Shown here in pieces: positions 24,148 through 31,225 of a stretch of 34,166 nucleotides of DNA. The DNA is taken from NCBI GenBank assembly GCA_021299265.1, contig JAJTGP010000071.1, positions 1-34,166 on the forward strand, written 5' to 3'. Made by a program: the position numbers and the translations under genes. The notes under the pieces were generated by a model. The model was not told the DNA's origin, did no database searches, and saw nothing but the letters and a program-made list of their open reading frames with translations. The stretch comes from Hyphomonadaceae bacterium (GTDB lineage Bacteria > Pseudomonadota > Alphaproteobacteria > Caulobacterales > Aquidulcibacteraceae). Numbering within the stretch: position 1 is the first letter of the stretch; every line of letters starts with the position of its first letter.

Positions 24148-24870
24148 TTAGCCCGCGATATACTGGGCGCCATTGATAGTGAGCGTTGAGCCATTGATGA
24201 AGCCAGGATCTTCCACCAAGAACACAACCGCGCGTGCAATTTCTTCGCTTTCGCCCAAACGTCCGCAAGGAATGCCAGCCTTTACCTTCGCCAATGCGTC
24301 TGGATGCATAGCCGAGACCATCTCAGTGGCAATATAGCCCGGCGCGACACAATTGACGGTGACGCCTTTGGCGGCACCTTCTTGCGCTAGCGCTTTGGTA
24401 AAGCCGATCACCCCGGCCTTGGCCGCGGAATAATTGACTTGGCCAACCTGGCCCTTTTGGCCATTGATCGACGAGATATTGATGATGCGGCCATAGCCAC
24501 GTTCCCGCATGCCATTGATGACAGGGCGGGTGCAGTTGAACAAACTGTCGAGGTCAACATTGATCACACCACGCCATTGCTCTGGCGACATTTTGTGGAA
24601 GAAGCCGTCTTTGGTGATGCCGGCATTATTGACGAGGACGTCGACCGGACCAAGGTCAGCTTCAATTTTGGCCATGGCCGCAGCGCAAGCTTCATAATCC
24701 CCGACATCGAATTTATAGGTTGCGATACCTGTTTCCGCGGAAAATGCTGCAGCGGCTTCATCATTGCCGCCATAATTGGCCGCAACTTTAAAGCCAGCAT
24801 CGCGCAAGGCGATCGAAATAGCCGCGCCAATACCGCGTGACCCACCTGTAACAACTGCAACTTTAGTCAT
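24148..24870 (-). CDS. phaB: Acetoacetyl-CoA reductase (PHB synthesis)
   Basis: This 240-aa classical short-chain dehydrogenase reduces acetoacetyl-CoA to (R)-3-hydroxybutyryl-CoA with NADPH for polyhydroxybutyrate. Motifs are TGGSRGIG (cofactor), VLVNNAGITKDGFFHKM, the catalytic Ser in ISSINGQKGQVGQ and YSAAK for Tyr and Lys. The GITKDGFFHKMSPEQW stretch and the C-terminal FINGSTLTINGAQY are characteristic of PhbB. It is related to FabG, but these segments favour PhbB. The start at 24870 has GAGGA at ideal spacing; the track's GTG at 24885 adds five residues. No phaA or phaC is in the window, so this copy is separate from the rest of the pathway. Confidence 0.9.
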   Translation of the reverse strand: MTKVAVVTGGSRGIGAAISIALRDAGFKVAANYGGNDEAAAAFSAETGIATYKFDVGDYEACAAAMAKIEADLGPVDVLVNNAGITKDGFFHKMSPEQWRGVINVDLDSLFNCTRPVINGMRERGYGRIINISSINGQKGQVGQVNYSAAKAGVIGFTKALAQEGAAKGVTVNCVAPGYIATEMVSAMHPDALAKVKAGIPCGRLGESEEIARAVVFLVEDPGFINGSTLTINGAQYIAG

Positions 24871-25010
24871 GTTTTTCCTCACCACCCTGATGTGTTTGTT
24901 TTATCGGCACCCTAACCAAACTCAGTCTGCTTGGAAGTTGTTTTTATGTCGCACTGCAGTCTAATGTGATTGGCCACCACCTTTCGGATTTTTGTGAGAA
25001 AGTAGAGCCC

Positions 25011-26711
25011 ATGTCGAAGATTTCCCGTCGTGAAACCTTAGGGGGCCTAAGCCTCGGACTGACCGGGGCGATGATGTTGCCGGACGCGGGGCTCGCCAAA
25101 GGGCGCCGTGCGCTAAAGACCGGTGCTGTGGCAACCGCCGATACCCCGTCCGCAGAGATTGGGGCGCAGATTCTTGAAGCGGGTGGAAACGCGGTAGATG
25201 CCGCTGTCGCCATCGGCTTTGCCTTAGCGGTGAGCTATCCAGAGGCGGGCAATATCGGCGGCGGTGGCTTCATGACTTTGGTCATGCAAGGCAAGCCCTA
25301 TTTCCTGGACTATCGCGAGACGGCTCCGGGCAAGGCCAAGGCCGATATGTATTTGAACGCGCAGGGCGATGTGCGCTCCGGCAGTACCGTTATTGGCAAT
25401 TTGGCTGCGGGAACGCCCGGCACGGTCGCGGGCCTGTTTGCTGCCCATCGCCGGTTTGGCAAATTACCTTGGGCCAGAGTGGTTGCACCTGCCGTCCGAC
25501 TGGCGCGCGACGGCTTTGCCCCGCCGGCACAAATGATCCGGATTTATCAAGAAGCCTTTGCGGAGTTGGGGCGAGATACCAATTTTGGCAGTTACTTTGG
25601 ATCAATGGCGGAAGGTAAGGCCTTTATCCAGCCAGATCTTGCCAACACGCTGGAGGCGATCGCGCAGCGGGGGCCTGCTGCCTTTTATCAAGGGCGCGTT
25701 GCGACCCAAATCGTGGCGCAAATGAACCGAGGCGTCGAGAAAGGCCTAATCAGCCTATCCGACCTGGAAGCCTATCGCCCAGTTTGGCGCACGGCACTCA
25801 CGTCAAAATGGCGGGGCTATGACGTCGTAAGCGCTCCACCGCCTAGCTCTGGCGGGATTGCCTTGCTGCAATTGTTGGGCATGAAGGAAGCGCGTGCGGA
25901 TTTGTTTGCAGGCGTGGCGCATAATTCGGCTGACTATATTCATTTGTTGGCGGAACTGGAGAAGCGCGTCTTTGCCGATCGCGCCGTCTATTTGGGCGAT
26001 CCAGATTTCGTTGAAGTTCCAGTCGCGAAACTGCTAGCTGCTGACTACATCAAGGCGCGGGCAAAAGGCGTGCAAGCAGAGTTCCCTTCGCCAACTGATC
26101 AAATTCAGCCAGGCCTCGAAAAGCCGCAGACGACGCATTATTCGGTTGTTGATTCAGATGGAAACGCCGTTTCCAACACCTACACGCTGAACGGATGGTA
26201 TGGATCGGGCGTTGTGGTGGAGGGGGCCGGCTTCCTTCTTAACAATGAAATGGATGATTTCTCGGCCAAGCCAGGAATTGCGAATCAATATGGCGTTGTC
26301 GGCGGTGACGCCAATGCCATCCAGCCTTTCAAGCGACCGCTGTCATCCATGACCCCCACGATCCTAATGAAGAATGGCCTGCCTGCCTTGGTGCTGGGCT
26401 CACCTGGTGGGTCGCGCATCATCACGACGGTCTTCCAAGTCCTGATCAATTCGCTGGACTATAAGATGCCCTTAAAGGCTGCGGTGGATGCTCCCCGCTA
26501 TCATCACCAGCTGCTGCCCGAGAACACGATTTTTACCGAACCCTATGCACCAGCAAGCGCGGAATTGCGGCAAGAGCTAGAGCGCCGTGGCTATCGAATT
26601 GAGGCGCAGAATTACAATGGCGATATTGCCGCAATTCAGGTGCAGGACCGTCTGCCCATCGTGGCACCCGATCCACGCGCGCGCGGAGCTGGTCAAGTCA
26701 CGCGGCGCTGA
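25011..26711 (+). CDS. ggt: Gamma-glutamyltransferase with Tat-like signal
   Basis: This 566-aa Ntn-hydrolase cleaves gamma-glutamyl bonds such as in glutathione and is made as a proenzyme. ETLGGNAVDAA-like N-terminal segments, the GNIGGGGFM motif and TTHYSVVDSDGNAVSNTYTLN place the autocatalytic, nucleophilic Thr near residue 376. Later GSPGGSRIITT forms the oxyanion region. The N-terminus MSKISRRETLGGLSLG has a twin-arginine followed by a weakly hydrophobic stretch, suggesting Tat export to the periplasm. Most bacterial GGTs use Sec. The ATG at 25011 is chosen over the GTG at 24966. A short terminator follows directly. Confidence 0.94.
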   Translation: MSKISRRETLGGLSLGLTGAMMLPDAGLAKGRRALKTGAVATADTPSAEIGAQILEAGGNAVDAAVAIGFALAVSYPEAGNIGGGGFMTLVMQGKPYFLDYRETAPGKAKADMYLNAQGDVRSGSTVIGNLAAGTPGTVAGLFAAHRRFGKLPWARVVAPAVRLARDGFAPPAQMIRIYQEAFAELGRDTNFGSYFGSMAEGKAFIQPDLANTLEAIAQRGPAAFYQGRVATQIVAQMNRGVEKGLISLSDLEAYRPVWRTALTSKWRGYDVVSAPPPSSGGIALLQLLGMKEARADLFAGVAHNSADYIHLLAELEKRVFADRAVYLGDPDFVEVPVAKLLAADYIKARAKGVQAEFPSPTDQIQPGLEKPQTTHYSVVDSDGNAVSNTYTLNGWYGSGVVVEGAGFLLNNEMDDFSAKPGIANQYGVVGGDANAIQPFKRPLSSMTPTILMKNGLPALVLGSPGGSRIITTVFQVLINSLDYKMPLKAAVDAPRYHHQLLPENTIFTEPYAPASAELRQELERRGYRIEAQNYNGDIAAIQVQDRLPIVAPDPRARGAGQVTRR

Positions 26712-26725
26712 GACCAAGCTGGTCT

Positions 26726-26743
26726 AGCGCGCAACGCGCTTTT
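26726..26743 (+). terminator. Terminator after ggt
   Basis: AGCGCG-CAA-CGCGCT followed by a TTTT run forms a short 6-bp stem terminator 15 bases after the ggt stop. A 5-bp hairpin AGACC-AAGCT-GGTCT lies directly before it and overlaps the last base of the stop codon. The element touches the stop codon of the convergent 91-aa gene. Confidence 0.65.
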
Positions 26744-27017
26744 AAAGCTGTAAGACTTCAGCCAATTCCTTGGCATGGTCGATGGCAACGACAACACCAT
26801 CGTCGCTCTCAATCTCAAAGAGGCGTTTGAGCATCCGCGACAAGACCATTGCGTCGCTGGGGCCGAGCGGTCCGAGGCATTGAAGCGCTGTCCGCATCAC
26901 CCGCAACACTGGCTCACTCGGCAGTTGCGGCGTGCTGCTTTCAGTAGAGGTTTGCCCAGACCCGGAAGTCGTGCGGCGGTTATCATTGAGGGTGGAAGCA
27001 ATGGAAAGAATAGTCAT
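26742..27017 (-). CDS. Hypothetical 91-aa protein, last gene of the orphan operon
   Basis: I do not recognise this protein. Starting at the ATG at 27017 it has a Ser/Thr-rich first third (TTSGSGQTSTESSTPQLP), then a probably helical, amphipathic half from LRVMRTALQCLGPLGPSDAMVLSRMLKRLFEIE to the end. No signal peptide or membrane helix is evident. The evidence that it is real is its position: the isochorismatase-like gene's TGA is separated from this ATG by a single base (TGATATG), which indicates coupled translation. The track's TTG at 27035 would overlap the upstream gene and is less likely. A small partner or adaptor for the other enzymes is possible but only inferred. Confidence 0.6.
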   Translation of the reverse strand: MTILSIASTLNDNRRTTSGSGQTSTESSTPQLPSEPVLRVMRTALQCLGPLGPSDAMVLSRMLKRLFEIESDDGVVVAIDHAKELAEVLQL

Positions 27018-27018
27018 A

Positions 27019-27588
27019 TCAAGTTCCGGAAACAAATAGACTTAGGCTAGATTGAAGCTGCAACAGCTTCGCAGTGCTGGTCATGGTGGCAAATTGTGGG
27101 ATCAAGTGCATGGCAGCATGGGCAATCGAGCGCGATGACTCCTGCGCATCAGCTATTGGGTGGGATACGGCATCCGCAACCAAAGTGACCGACGCACCCA
27201 GATCGGCTGCAGCGACTGCAGTCGCCAAACAGCTTGGCACCAAAGAGCGACCAATCAGAATAATTTCCTCTGGCTCACTCATGACCAAGAAGTCGCGAAG
27301 GGCCGAGGAGGACAAGGCAGAGGGGCCCCGGCATTGAAAGACCGGCTCCTCGGGTTGGGGGCGTAAACTGGCAATCGGATTGGGTGCCCGATCTTGACGA
27401 TAAGCGTGAATGATCTGCCAACCCTGCTTGCGCGCAGCATCAAGGATGAGCGCGCTATTATGAATGCAGGTGCGCCAAGAGGCCGGCTCTTCCGACAAGT
27501 GACCATCTACAACGAGGTCATTGCAGATCAGAAGCGGTGGAGCCTGGTTCTTTGGACCCGGATACGCATAACTGTGGGAATACATCAT
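27019..27588 (-). CDS. Isochorismatase-fold hydrolase with altered active-site region
   Basis: This 189-aa cysteine-hydrolase-superfamily protein begins with LLICNDLVVDG, supplying the catalytic Asp. The fold signature LIGRSLVPSCLATAVAAADLGASVTLVADAVS holds the candidate nucleophilic Cys. The middle position normally occupied by a catalytic Lys reads VFQCRGPSALSSSALRDFL, so Lys appears to be Cys or Arg by hand alignment. The family includes isochorismatases, nicotinamidases and N-carbamoyl amidases; substrate cannot be set from sequence. Its first ATG overlaps the last base of the GNAT gene's TAA (TAATG), and its stop lies next to the 91-aa gene. It may be an amidase, or an inactive binding protein if the Lys loss is real. 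Confidence 0.85.
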   Translation of the reverse strand: MMYSHSYAYPGPKNQAPPLLICNDLVVDGHLSEEPASWRTCIHNSALILDAARKQGWQIIHAYRQDRAPNPIASLRPQPEEPVFQCRGPSALSSSALRDFLVMSEPEEIILIGRSLVPSCLATAVAAADLGASVTLVADAVSHPIADAQESSRSIAHAAMHLIPQFATMTSTAKLLQLQSSLSLFVSGT

Positions 27589-28211
27589 TAGGCTTGCCTT
27601 GCTGCTCGCAATTGAATCAATCTTTCATTGGAGCGGTCCAGCACGCCTGGGTGGTCCCATTCGCCTTCTGGCCGCAACAAAATCATCGGGTCGGTATTCA
27701 CGTGAATCGCATCGGGGCGTTCGGGAATGAATTTTTCGACTTCGACATATTCATGGTCTGAAAAGGCCAGATTAGCGCGTTCGGGCCTTGGATTCACGCC
27801 ACAAGCCCGCTGCCAGAGGCCAACAATTGACGGCTCAACATGGCCCAGGGCATGGCCATAGCCTTTTTGGGCACCCAGTTCGAACGATGCATCTAAAAGC
27901 GCGGCACCTAAGCCAGATTTGCGATAACGGGGAAGCACGGCGACCCGCTCAACCTTGAAGAATTGCGCAAACCAACGAAGCCGGACGCAGCCGACTGGTT
28001 CTCCGTTCAATCGGGCGATGAGGTGTGTCGCGCCTGCAAAATCATTCCCGTCAATTTCTTCATCATACGGGCAAGATTGCTCGTGCATATAGGCTATCGC
28101 CCGCAGCGAAATGACTTGCATGATTTCATCGAGACGATGCGCAACCCGAATTTCCCATTTGGGCCCATTACTCGGGACGAGCCGCTCTGGAACACTTGTT
28201 GTCGGAATCAT
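27588..28211 (-). CDS. GNAT-family acyltransferase with C-terminal extension
   Basis: This 207-aa GNAT protein shows the beta-strand LIARLNGEPVGCVRLRWF and then VERVAVLPRYRKSGLGAALLDAS, where RKSGLG is the acyl-CoA pyrophosphate-binding loop (usual R/QxxGxG/A). Residues 35-60 (YMHEQSCPYDEEIDGNDF) resemble the region before the first strand in acyl-homoserine-lactone synthases and related acyltransferases, but the AHL synthase core signature is not met. About 45 residues after the GNAT core (YVEVEKF to the end) have no assigned role. It is coupled to its neighbours by ATGA overlap upstream and TAATG downstream. The acyl donor and acceptor are unknown. Confidence 0.87.
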   Translation of the reverse strand: MIPTTSVPERLVPSNGPKWEIRVAHRLDEIMQVISLRAIAYMHEQSCPYDEEIDGNDFAGATHLIARLNGEPVGCVRLRWFAQFFKVERVAVLPRYRKSGLGAALLDASFELGAQKGYGHALGHVEPSIVGLWQRACGVNPRPERANLAFSDHEYVEVEKFIPERPDAIHVNTDPMILLRPEGEWDHPGVLDRSNERLIQLRAARQA

Positions 28212-28864
28212 GCGGCACCTCTGGTTTGCAAGAAGAAAGCTTCAGCTTTCTGATGGGAGGGCATCCTTAGGGTGCCAATCTTGCTCCCCTCCACCACGGT
28301 CAAGTTCATGCGCCCTTTAAGAAGTCTCGCGCCATCATCGGTGACCGCGCGCATGTACCAGTCTGCTGTCGGGATGATATGTTCCGAGATGAACATGCCG
28401 AGATTCACCAAGAGACGGGCTGCCTCGTGCCGTGACACAGCAATACCCCATCCGAATATGCCGGCTGGCTCCTCTTCTGAGGTACAAATATGGGCGGGTG
28501 CCGGGCTGATTGCATTGAACGCATCTTCAAGGACGGCCTGATTGCCCGCGATCGTGAGGGGCACCACACCCAAAAGGCCGCAAAGAGGACTAGAATCCTT
28601 AGGGTCTGGCTCGCCGTTTAGCCCGGCATAGGTCACACCTAGAAGGCCAAGCTTTGTGCGGTCATAGACCCAAGCCATAGTTTCAAGGCTTGCGAGTGGC
28701 TCTCCCACCAACCCAACGGCCAAGGAACGGGCCTCAATTAACCGTGAGCCAGATAGGGCGTGGACGTCGAAATCAGCCGCCGCGCGCGCAATGCGCTCAA
28801 GTGTAGTGCGGCCCTGCATTGGACTTCTGACTTCGAGATTGGTGCGCGTGAAGCTTTGAGGCAT
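28208..28864 (-). CDS. Unassigned 218-aa protein, possibly GNAT-like, first gene of the orphan operon
   Basis: I do not recognise a named family with confidence. The C-terminal half contains FGWGIAVSRHEAARLL, then DWYMRAVTDDGARLLKGRMNL, a layout (WGIA...A...Y.RA.T..G.RLL) that recalls the end of GNAT-fold acyltransferases. The clear CoA-binding loop is missing, so the link is tentative. The middle has a short hydrophobic run, LCGLLGVVPLTIAG. Starts at 28864 and 28819 are both in frame; the first is kept, with only a weak Shine-Dalgarno. Its TGA overlaps the GNAT gene's ATG (ATGA), giving tight coupling. It faces the LysR gene and is the first gene read from the shared promoter. Confidence 0.75.
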   Translation of the reverse strand: MPQSFTRTNLEVRSPMQGRTTLERIARAAADFDVHALSGSRLIEARSLAVGLVGEPLASLETMAWVYDRTKLGLLGVTYAGLNGEPDPKDSSPLCGLLGVVPLTIAGNQAVLEDAFNAISPAPAHICTSEEEPAGIFGWGIAVSRHEAARLLVNLGMFISEHIIPTADWYMRAVTDDGARLLKGRMNLTVVEGSKIGTLRMPSHQKAEAFFLQTRGAA

Positions 28865-28870
28865 AGGATC

Positions 28871-28963
28871 TTACGTAACGGCCTTTCCAGTGATCCAATT
28901 GGGAAGCCCGAATCCCTCGCGAATGGCCTCTTTTCCAGCCTGATGCTCAAGTTTGGCTACCAA
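28871..28963. promoter_or_regulatory. Divergent promoter region with dyads (orphan operon / LysR)
   Basis: The 190-base spacer between the operon ATG (28864) and the LysR TTG (29054) contains three perfect dyads: TTACGTAA (28871-28878), CCAATTGG (28895-28902) and TTGG-CTA-CCAA (28953-28963). The last has the size and spacing of a LysR-type dyad and could be the regulator's site. No strong -35/-10 pair could be fixed by eye. Confidence 0.35.
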
Positions 28964-29053
28964 TCGGTCGCGGAAATAGACTTACTCAGCAAAAAAAGCT
29001 TGGGGAGCCAGAAAAATTGCAATAGAGTGGCCGCTTACTTGAGGGGACCCTAC

Positions 29054-30103
29054 TTGAAGGAAGTCGTCCGCCACCGATCAGATCTATCTGATCTGCACGT
29101 TTTTTACGCGGTCGCAGTCTGCGGCGGGCTAAACGCGGCCGCTCGTAGCCTTCGGGTTGACCCATCCACTGTGTCTCGCGCGCTCGATCAATTGGAAGCC
29201 CGGCTGAATACCCGATTGGTGCGACGGACCGCTCAAGGCGTGGTCCTGACTAAGGCGGGGGAAATGGCCTTAGCTCGGGTGCGTACGATCGAGAGCCAGA
29301 TTGAGGAGATGGAGCGAGAAGTTTTTGATTCAGAAGCAACTTCTCCCATCGGAGCGGTGACATTGTCTTGCTCAGACGGTGTCGGAGCCTATCTTCTGAC
29401 TCCAGCGCTAACTCACTTATTGCGGGAAAATCCAAAGTTGGACGTTCGGTTGGATTGCGGGCTTTGGCCGAATAATCCGATGGAAGCAGACGCTGAAATT
29501 GCCCTTGTTTTTAATGCTGAGCCCATTCCTGGCTATGTGTCGAAGCCGATAGCCTATTTCCATTATGCCCTGTTCGGCACGCAGGCTTTCTTTGAGCTGT
29601 ACGGGATACCCGAGAACATTGAAGACGCGTTGCGGCATCCCTTCCTGCACCATACCGCGCAAAAACTGACTGCAAATATGCCACGAAAGGTTCCTGCGTT
29701 TCAGGATTTGGCGCGCCGACGGGTCGAAACCAATTCAAGTGCGGCCGTTGTTGAGGGTGTTTTGTCAGGGATCGGGCTGGCGGCAATGCCAACCGTGCTC
29801 GCGTCGGTTTATCCAGAACTGGTCATGGTGGGCGAGGCTGTCGAACCATTGGAAATGAGCCTTGTTTATCATCGAGATATTGAACGAATTCCTCGGATCA
29901 AAGTTGTCCTAAAGTGGTTGGAGGCGGTCTTCGACCAAAAAACGAAGCCTTGGTATCGCAGAGAATTTGTATCACCGCACGAATTTGCACCCTTCATTGG
30001 GGCGCAAAGCACTAACCTGCCACTCGGAGCAGGCAAAGTTACCGAGAGGGCACCTGCGGAAACACAGGTGCCAAAACGTCGTAATGCCACATCTGGTGCC
30101 TAA
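29054..30103 (+). CDS. LysR-family regulator of the orphan operon
   Basis: The track start at 28760 runs back through the divergent gene and gives 98 non-homologous residues. The TTG at 29054 has GAGGGG seven bases upstream and yields a 349-aa protein that begins shortly before the DNA-binding domain. That domain is DLHVFYAVAVCGGLNAAARSLRVDPSTVSRALDQLEARL, with the TRLVRRTAQGVVLTKAG wing. The effector domain follows (AVTLSCSDGVGAYLLTPALTHLL). About 50 residues after the usual LysR end, rich in charged and polar residues, are extra. Divergent placement makes the four-gene operon its expected target. An ATG at 28943 is possible but would add about 37 residues. Confidence 0.9.
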   Translation: MKEVVRHRSDLSDLHVFYAVAVCGGLNAAARSLRVDPSTVSRALDQLEARLNTRLVRRTAQGVVLTKAGEMALARVRTIESQIEEMEREVFDSEATSPIGAVTLSCSDGVGAYLLTPALTHLLRENPKLDVRLDCGLWPNNPMEADAEIALVFNAEPIPGYVSKPIAYFHYALFGTQAFFELYGIPENIEDALRHPFLHHTAQKLTANMPRKVPAFQDLARRRVETNSSAAVVEGVLSGIGLAAMPTVLASVYPELVMVGEAVEPLEMSLVYHRDIERIPRIKVVLKWLEAVFDQKTKPWYRREFVSPHEFAPFIGAQSTNLPLGAGKVTERAPAETQVPKRRNATSGA

Positions 30104-30127
30104 GTCTGTAGTAATGGAGTATGTGAA

Positions 30128-30550
30128 GTGTCCGCAAAAGAGAATGTAAACCCCCGCAAGGCCGATGACCTCGATCACTTTGTTGCCCAACGGGTTCGTC
30201 GGCAACGCGATGCTGTCGACATGACACAAGACCAACTTGCCCAAGCATTGGGCATTTCTTTCCAGCAGCTTCAAAAGTACGAACGCGGCGTCAACCGGAT
30301 CTCTGCGTCGCGTCTTTTCCAGATTTCCTGCGTTCTGGGTGTTGGCCCTGAGTATTTCTATGAAGGCGTGGATTGCTCGCAATATGGGCTGACGCCTAAG
30401 TCTGAACGCGCTGAAGGGCCACAATCTTCGATCCTCAGCCTGATCGCTCAAAATCCAGATGCGACGGATTTGGTGATCGCTTTTGCAGCGATTAAATCTT
30501 CCAAGCAGCGCCAAAAGGCGATTGATCTGGTTAAATTGCTGGCCGACTAA
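30128..30550 (+). CDS. XRE-family helix-turn-helix regulator
   Basis: This 140-aa protein starts at GTG with GGAG eight bases upstream. Residues about 18-75 form a lambda-repressor-like domain: RVRRQRDAVDMTQDQLAQALGISFQQLQKYERGVNRISASRLFQIS. The C-terminal third is helical, with a Lys/Gln-rich end (SSKQRQKAIDLVKLLAD). Many alphaproteobacteria carry short XRE proteins of this size (PhrR/PraR-like). Whether it belongs with the LysR gene 24 bases upstream is unclear; it could be read from the same message. Target genes are unknown. Confidence 0.9.
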   Translation: MSAKENVNPRKADDLDHFVAQRVRRQRDAVDMTQDQLAQALGISFQQLQKYERGVNRISASRLFQISCVLGVGPEYFYEGVDCSQYGLTPKSERAEGPQSSILSLIAQNPDATDLVIAFAAIKSSKQRQKAIDLVKLLAD

Positions 30551-30560
30551 TACCTATCCC

Positions 30561-30654
30561 GTGGCGTTTGGAATGCACCTGTTCCAGCGCCACTGGCAGG
30601 GCTAGACACAACTTTGACGTGACATCATACTAACCCCTATTGAAGCGAGGTTAG
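30561..30654 (+). promoter_or_regulatory. Inverted repeats in the spacer before the SH3-like gene
   Basis: A compound hairpin GTGGCG-ttt-GGAA/TTCC-ag-CGCCAC (30561-30593) lies just after the XRE gene. A second inverted repeat CTAACC/GGTTAG (30630-30654) encloses the probable Shine-Dalgarno region of the next gene. A TTGACG at 30614-30619 may be a -35 element. The first hairpin lacks a U-tract, so its role as terminator is doubtful. Confidence 0.3.
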
Positions 30655-30659
30655 TTGCT

Positions 30660-31205
30660 ATGTTTGAGTCTCCTGAGTCTCCTGCGCCCGAGAAGTCATC
30701 TTCGTTCGGACGTATTTTTCCCATTCTGATCGCGTTGGTCGCCACGGGCGGTCTGATTTACTGGTTTGTGAAGCCCAAGCCAGACATTCGCTATGCGCGG
30801 GCTGCTTCCGTCGTCATGAGTCAGATTGAGCCGGGCGGCAAGGTGTTGGTGAAGCTGGAGCGCGGGGCAGAAGTCAGCGTTTTATTGACCAAAGAGCTAA
30901 ATGGCTGGGCTACAATTATGGTCGGACCCTCGGATGCAGGTTTCATCCGCTTGGCGGAGATTGATAGCGATCGCCGGCCGGTTCTGACGGGGGCCTACAA
31001 AGCCAAAGCGGTTCAGAAGTCCATATCACTGCGGGACGAGCCGAATCCCACCGGTCTAAAGGTCGATGACATTCCCGCCAAGACCATGATTCAGGTGTGG
31101 GGCTACACCGAAACGCCTACTGGAAATTGGGCCGAAATCACCCGCTATAACGAAAAAGGGGTAGGCTATGTGCCACGGGAGGAATTGGAAGCCGCCTTCG
31201 AATAA
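30660..31205 (+). CDS. Membrane-anchored SH3-like domain protein
   Basis: This 181-aa protein has a short cytoplasmic Pro/Ser/Glu head (MFESPESPAPEKSSSFG), one transmembrane helix FPILIALVATGGLIYWFV (about residues 19-40) and then an exported part. Two SH3b-like beta-rich units are suggested by VLVKLERGAEVSVLLTKELNGWATIMVG and by AVQKSISLRDEPNPTGLKVDDIPAKTMIQVWG followed by GNWAEITRYNEKGVGYVPREEL. SH3b domains bind peptides or cell wall. No enzymatic motif is seen. The function is unknown; an envelope role is likely from the topology. Confidence 0.8.
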   Translation: MFESPESPAPEKSSSFGRIFPILIALVATGGLIYWFVKPKPDIRYARAASVVMSQIEPGGKVLVKLERGAEVSVLLTKELNGWATIMVGPSDAGFIRLAEIDSDRRPVLTGAYKAKAVQKSISLRDEPNPTGLKVDDIPAKTMIQVWGYTETPTGNWAEITRYNEKGVGYVPREELEAAFE

Positions 31206-31211
31206 GGCGGC
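31191..31211. terminator. Strong hairpin at the SH3-like / qor convergent junction
   Basis: GCCGCCTT-CGAAT-AAGGCGGC is an 8-bp perfect GC-rich stem overlapping the TAA of the SH3-like gene. On the minus strand it lies just after the oxidoreductase stop. It lacks a proper T-run on either strand, so termination is plausible but not certain. Confidence 0.5.
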
Positions 31212-31225
31212 CTCCCTCAGTCTGT

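Noticed and set aside
27588-28211. Acyl-homoserine-lactone synthase
   Set aside because: There is some resemblance in the EEID..DF region, but the protein has a standard GNAT CoA loop and lacks the AHL synthase core pattern; no luxR-type gene is adjacent.
28760-29053. N-terminal extension of the LysR ORF
   Set aside because: It overlaps the divergent gene and the promoter region, is not LysR-like, and a TTG with GAGGGG lies at 29054.
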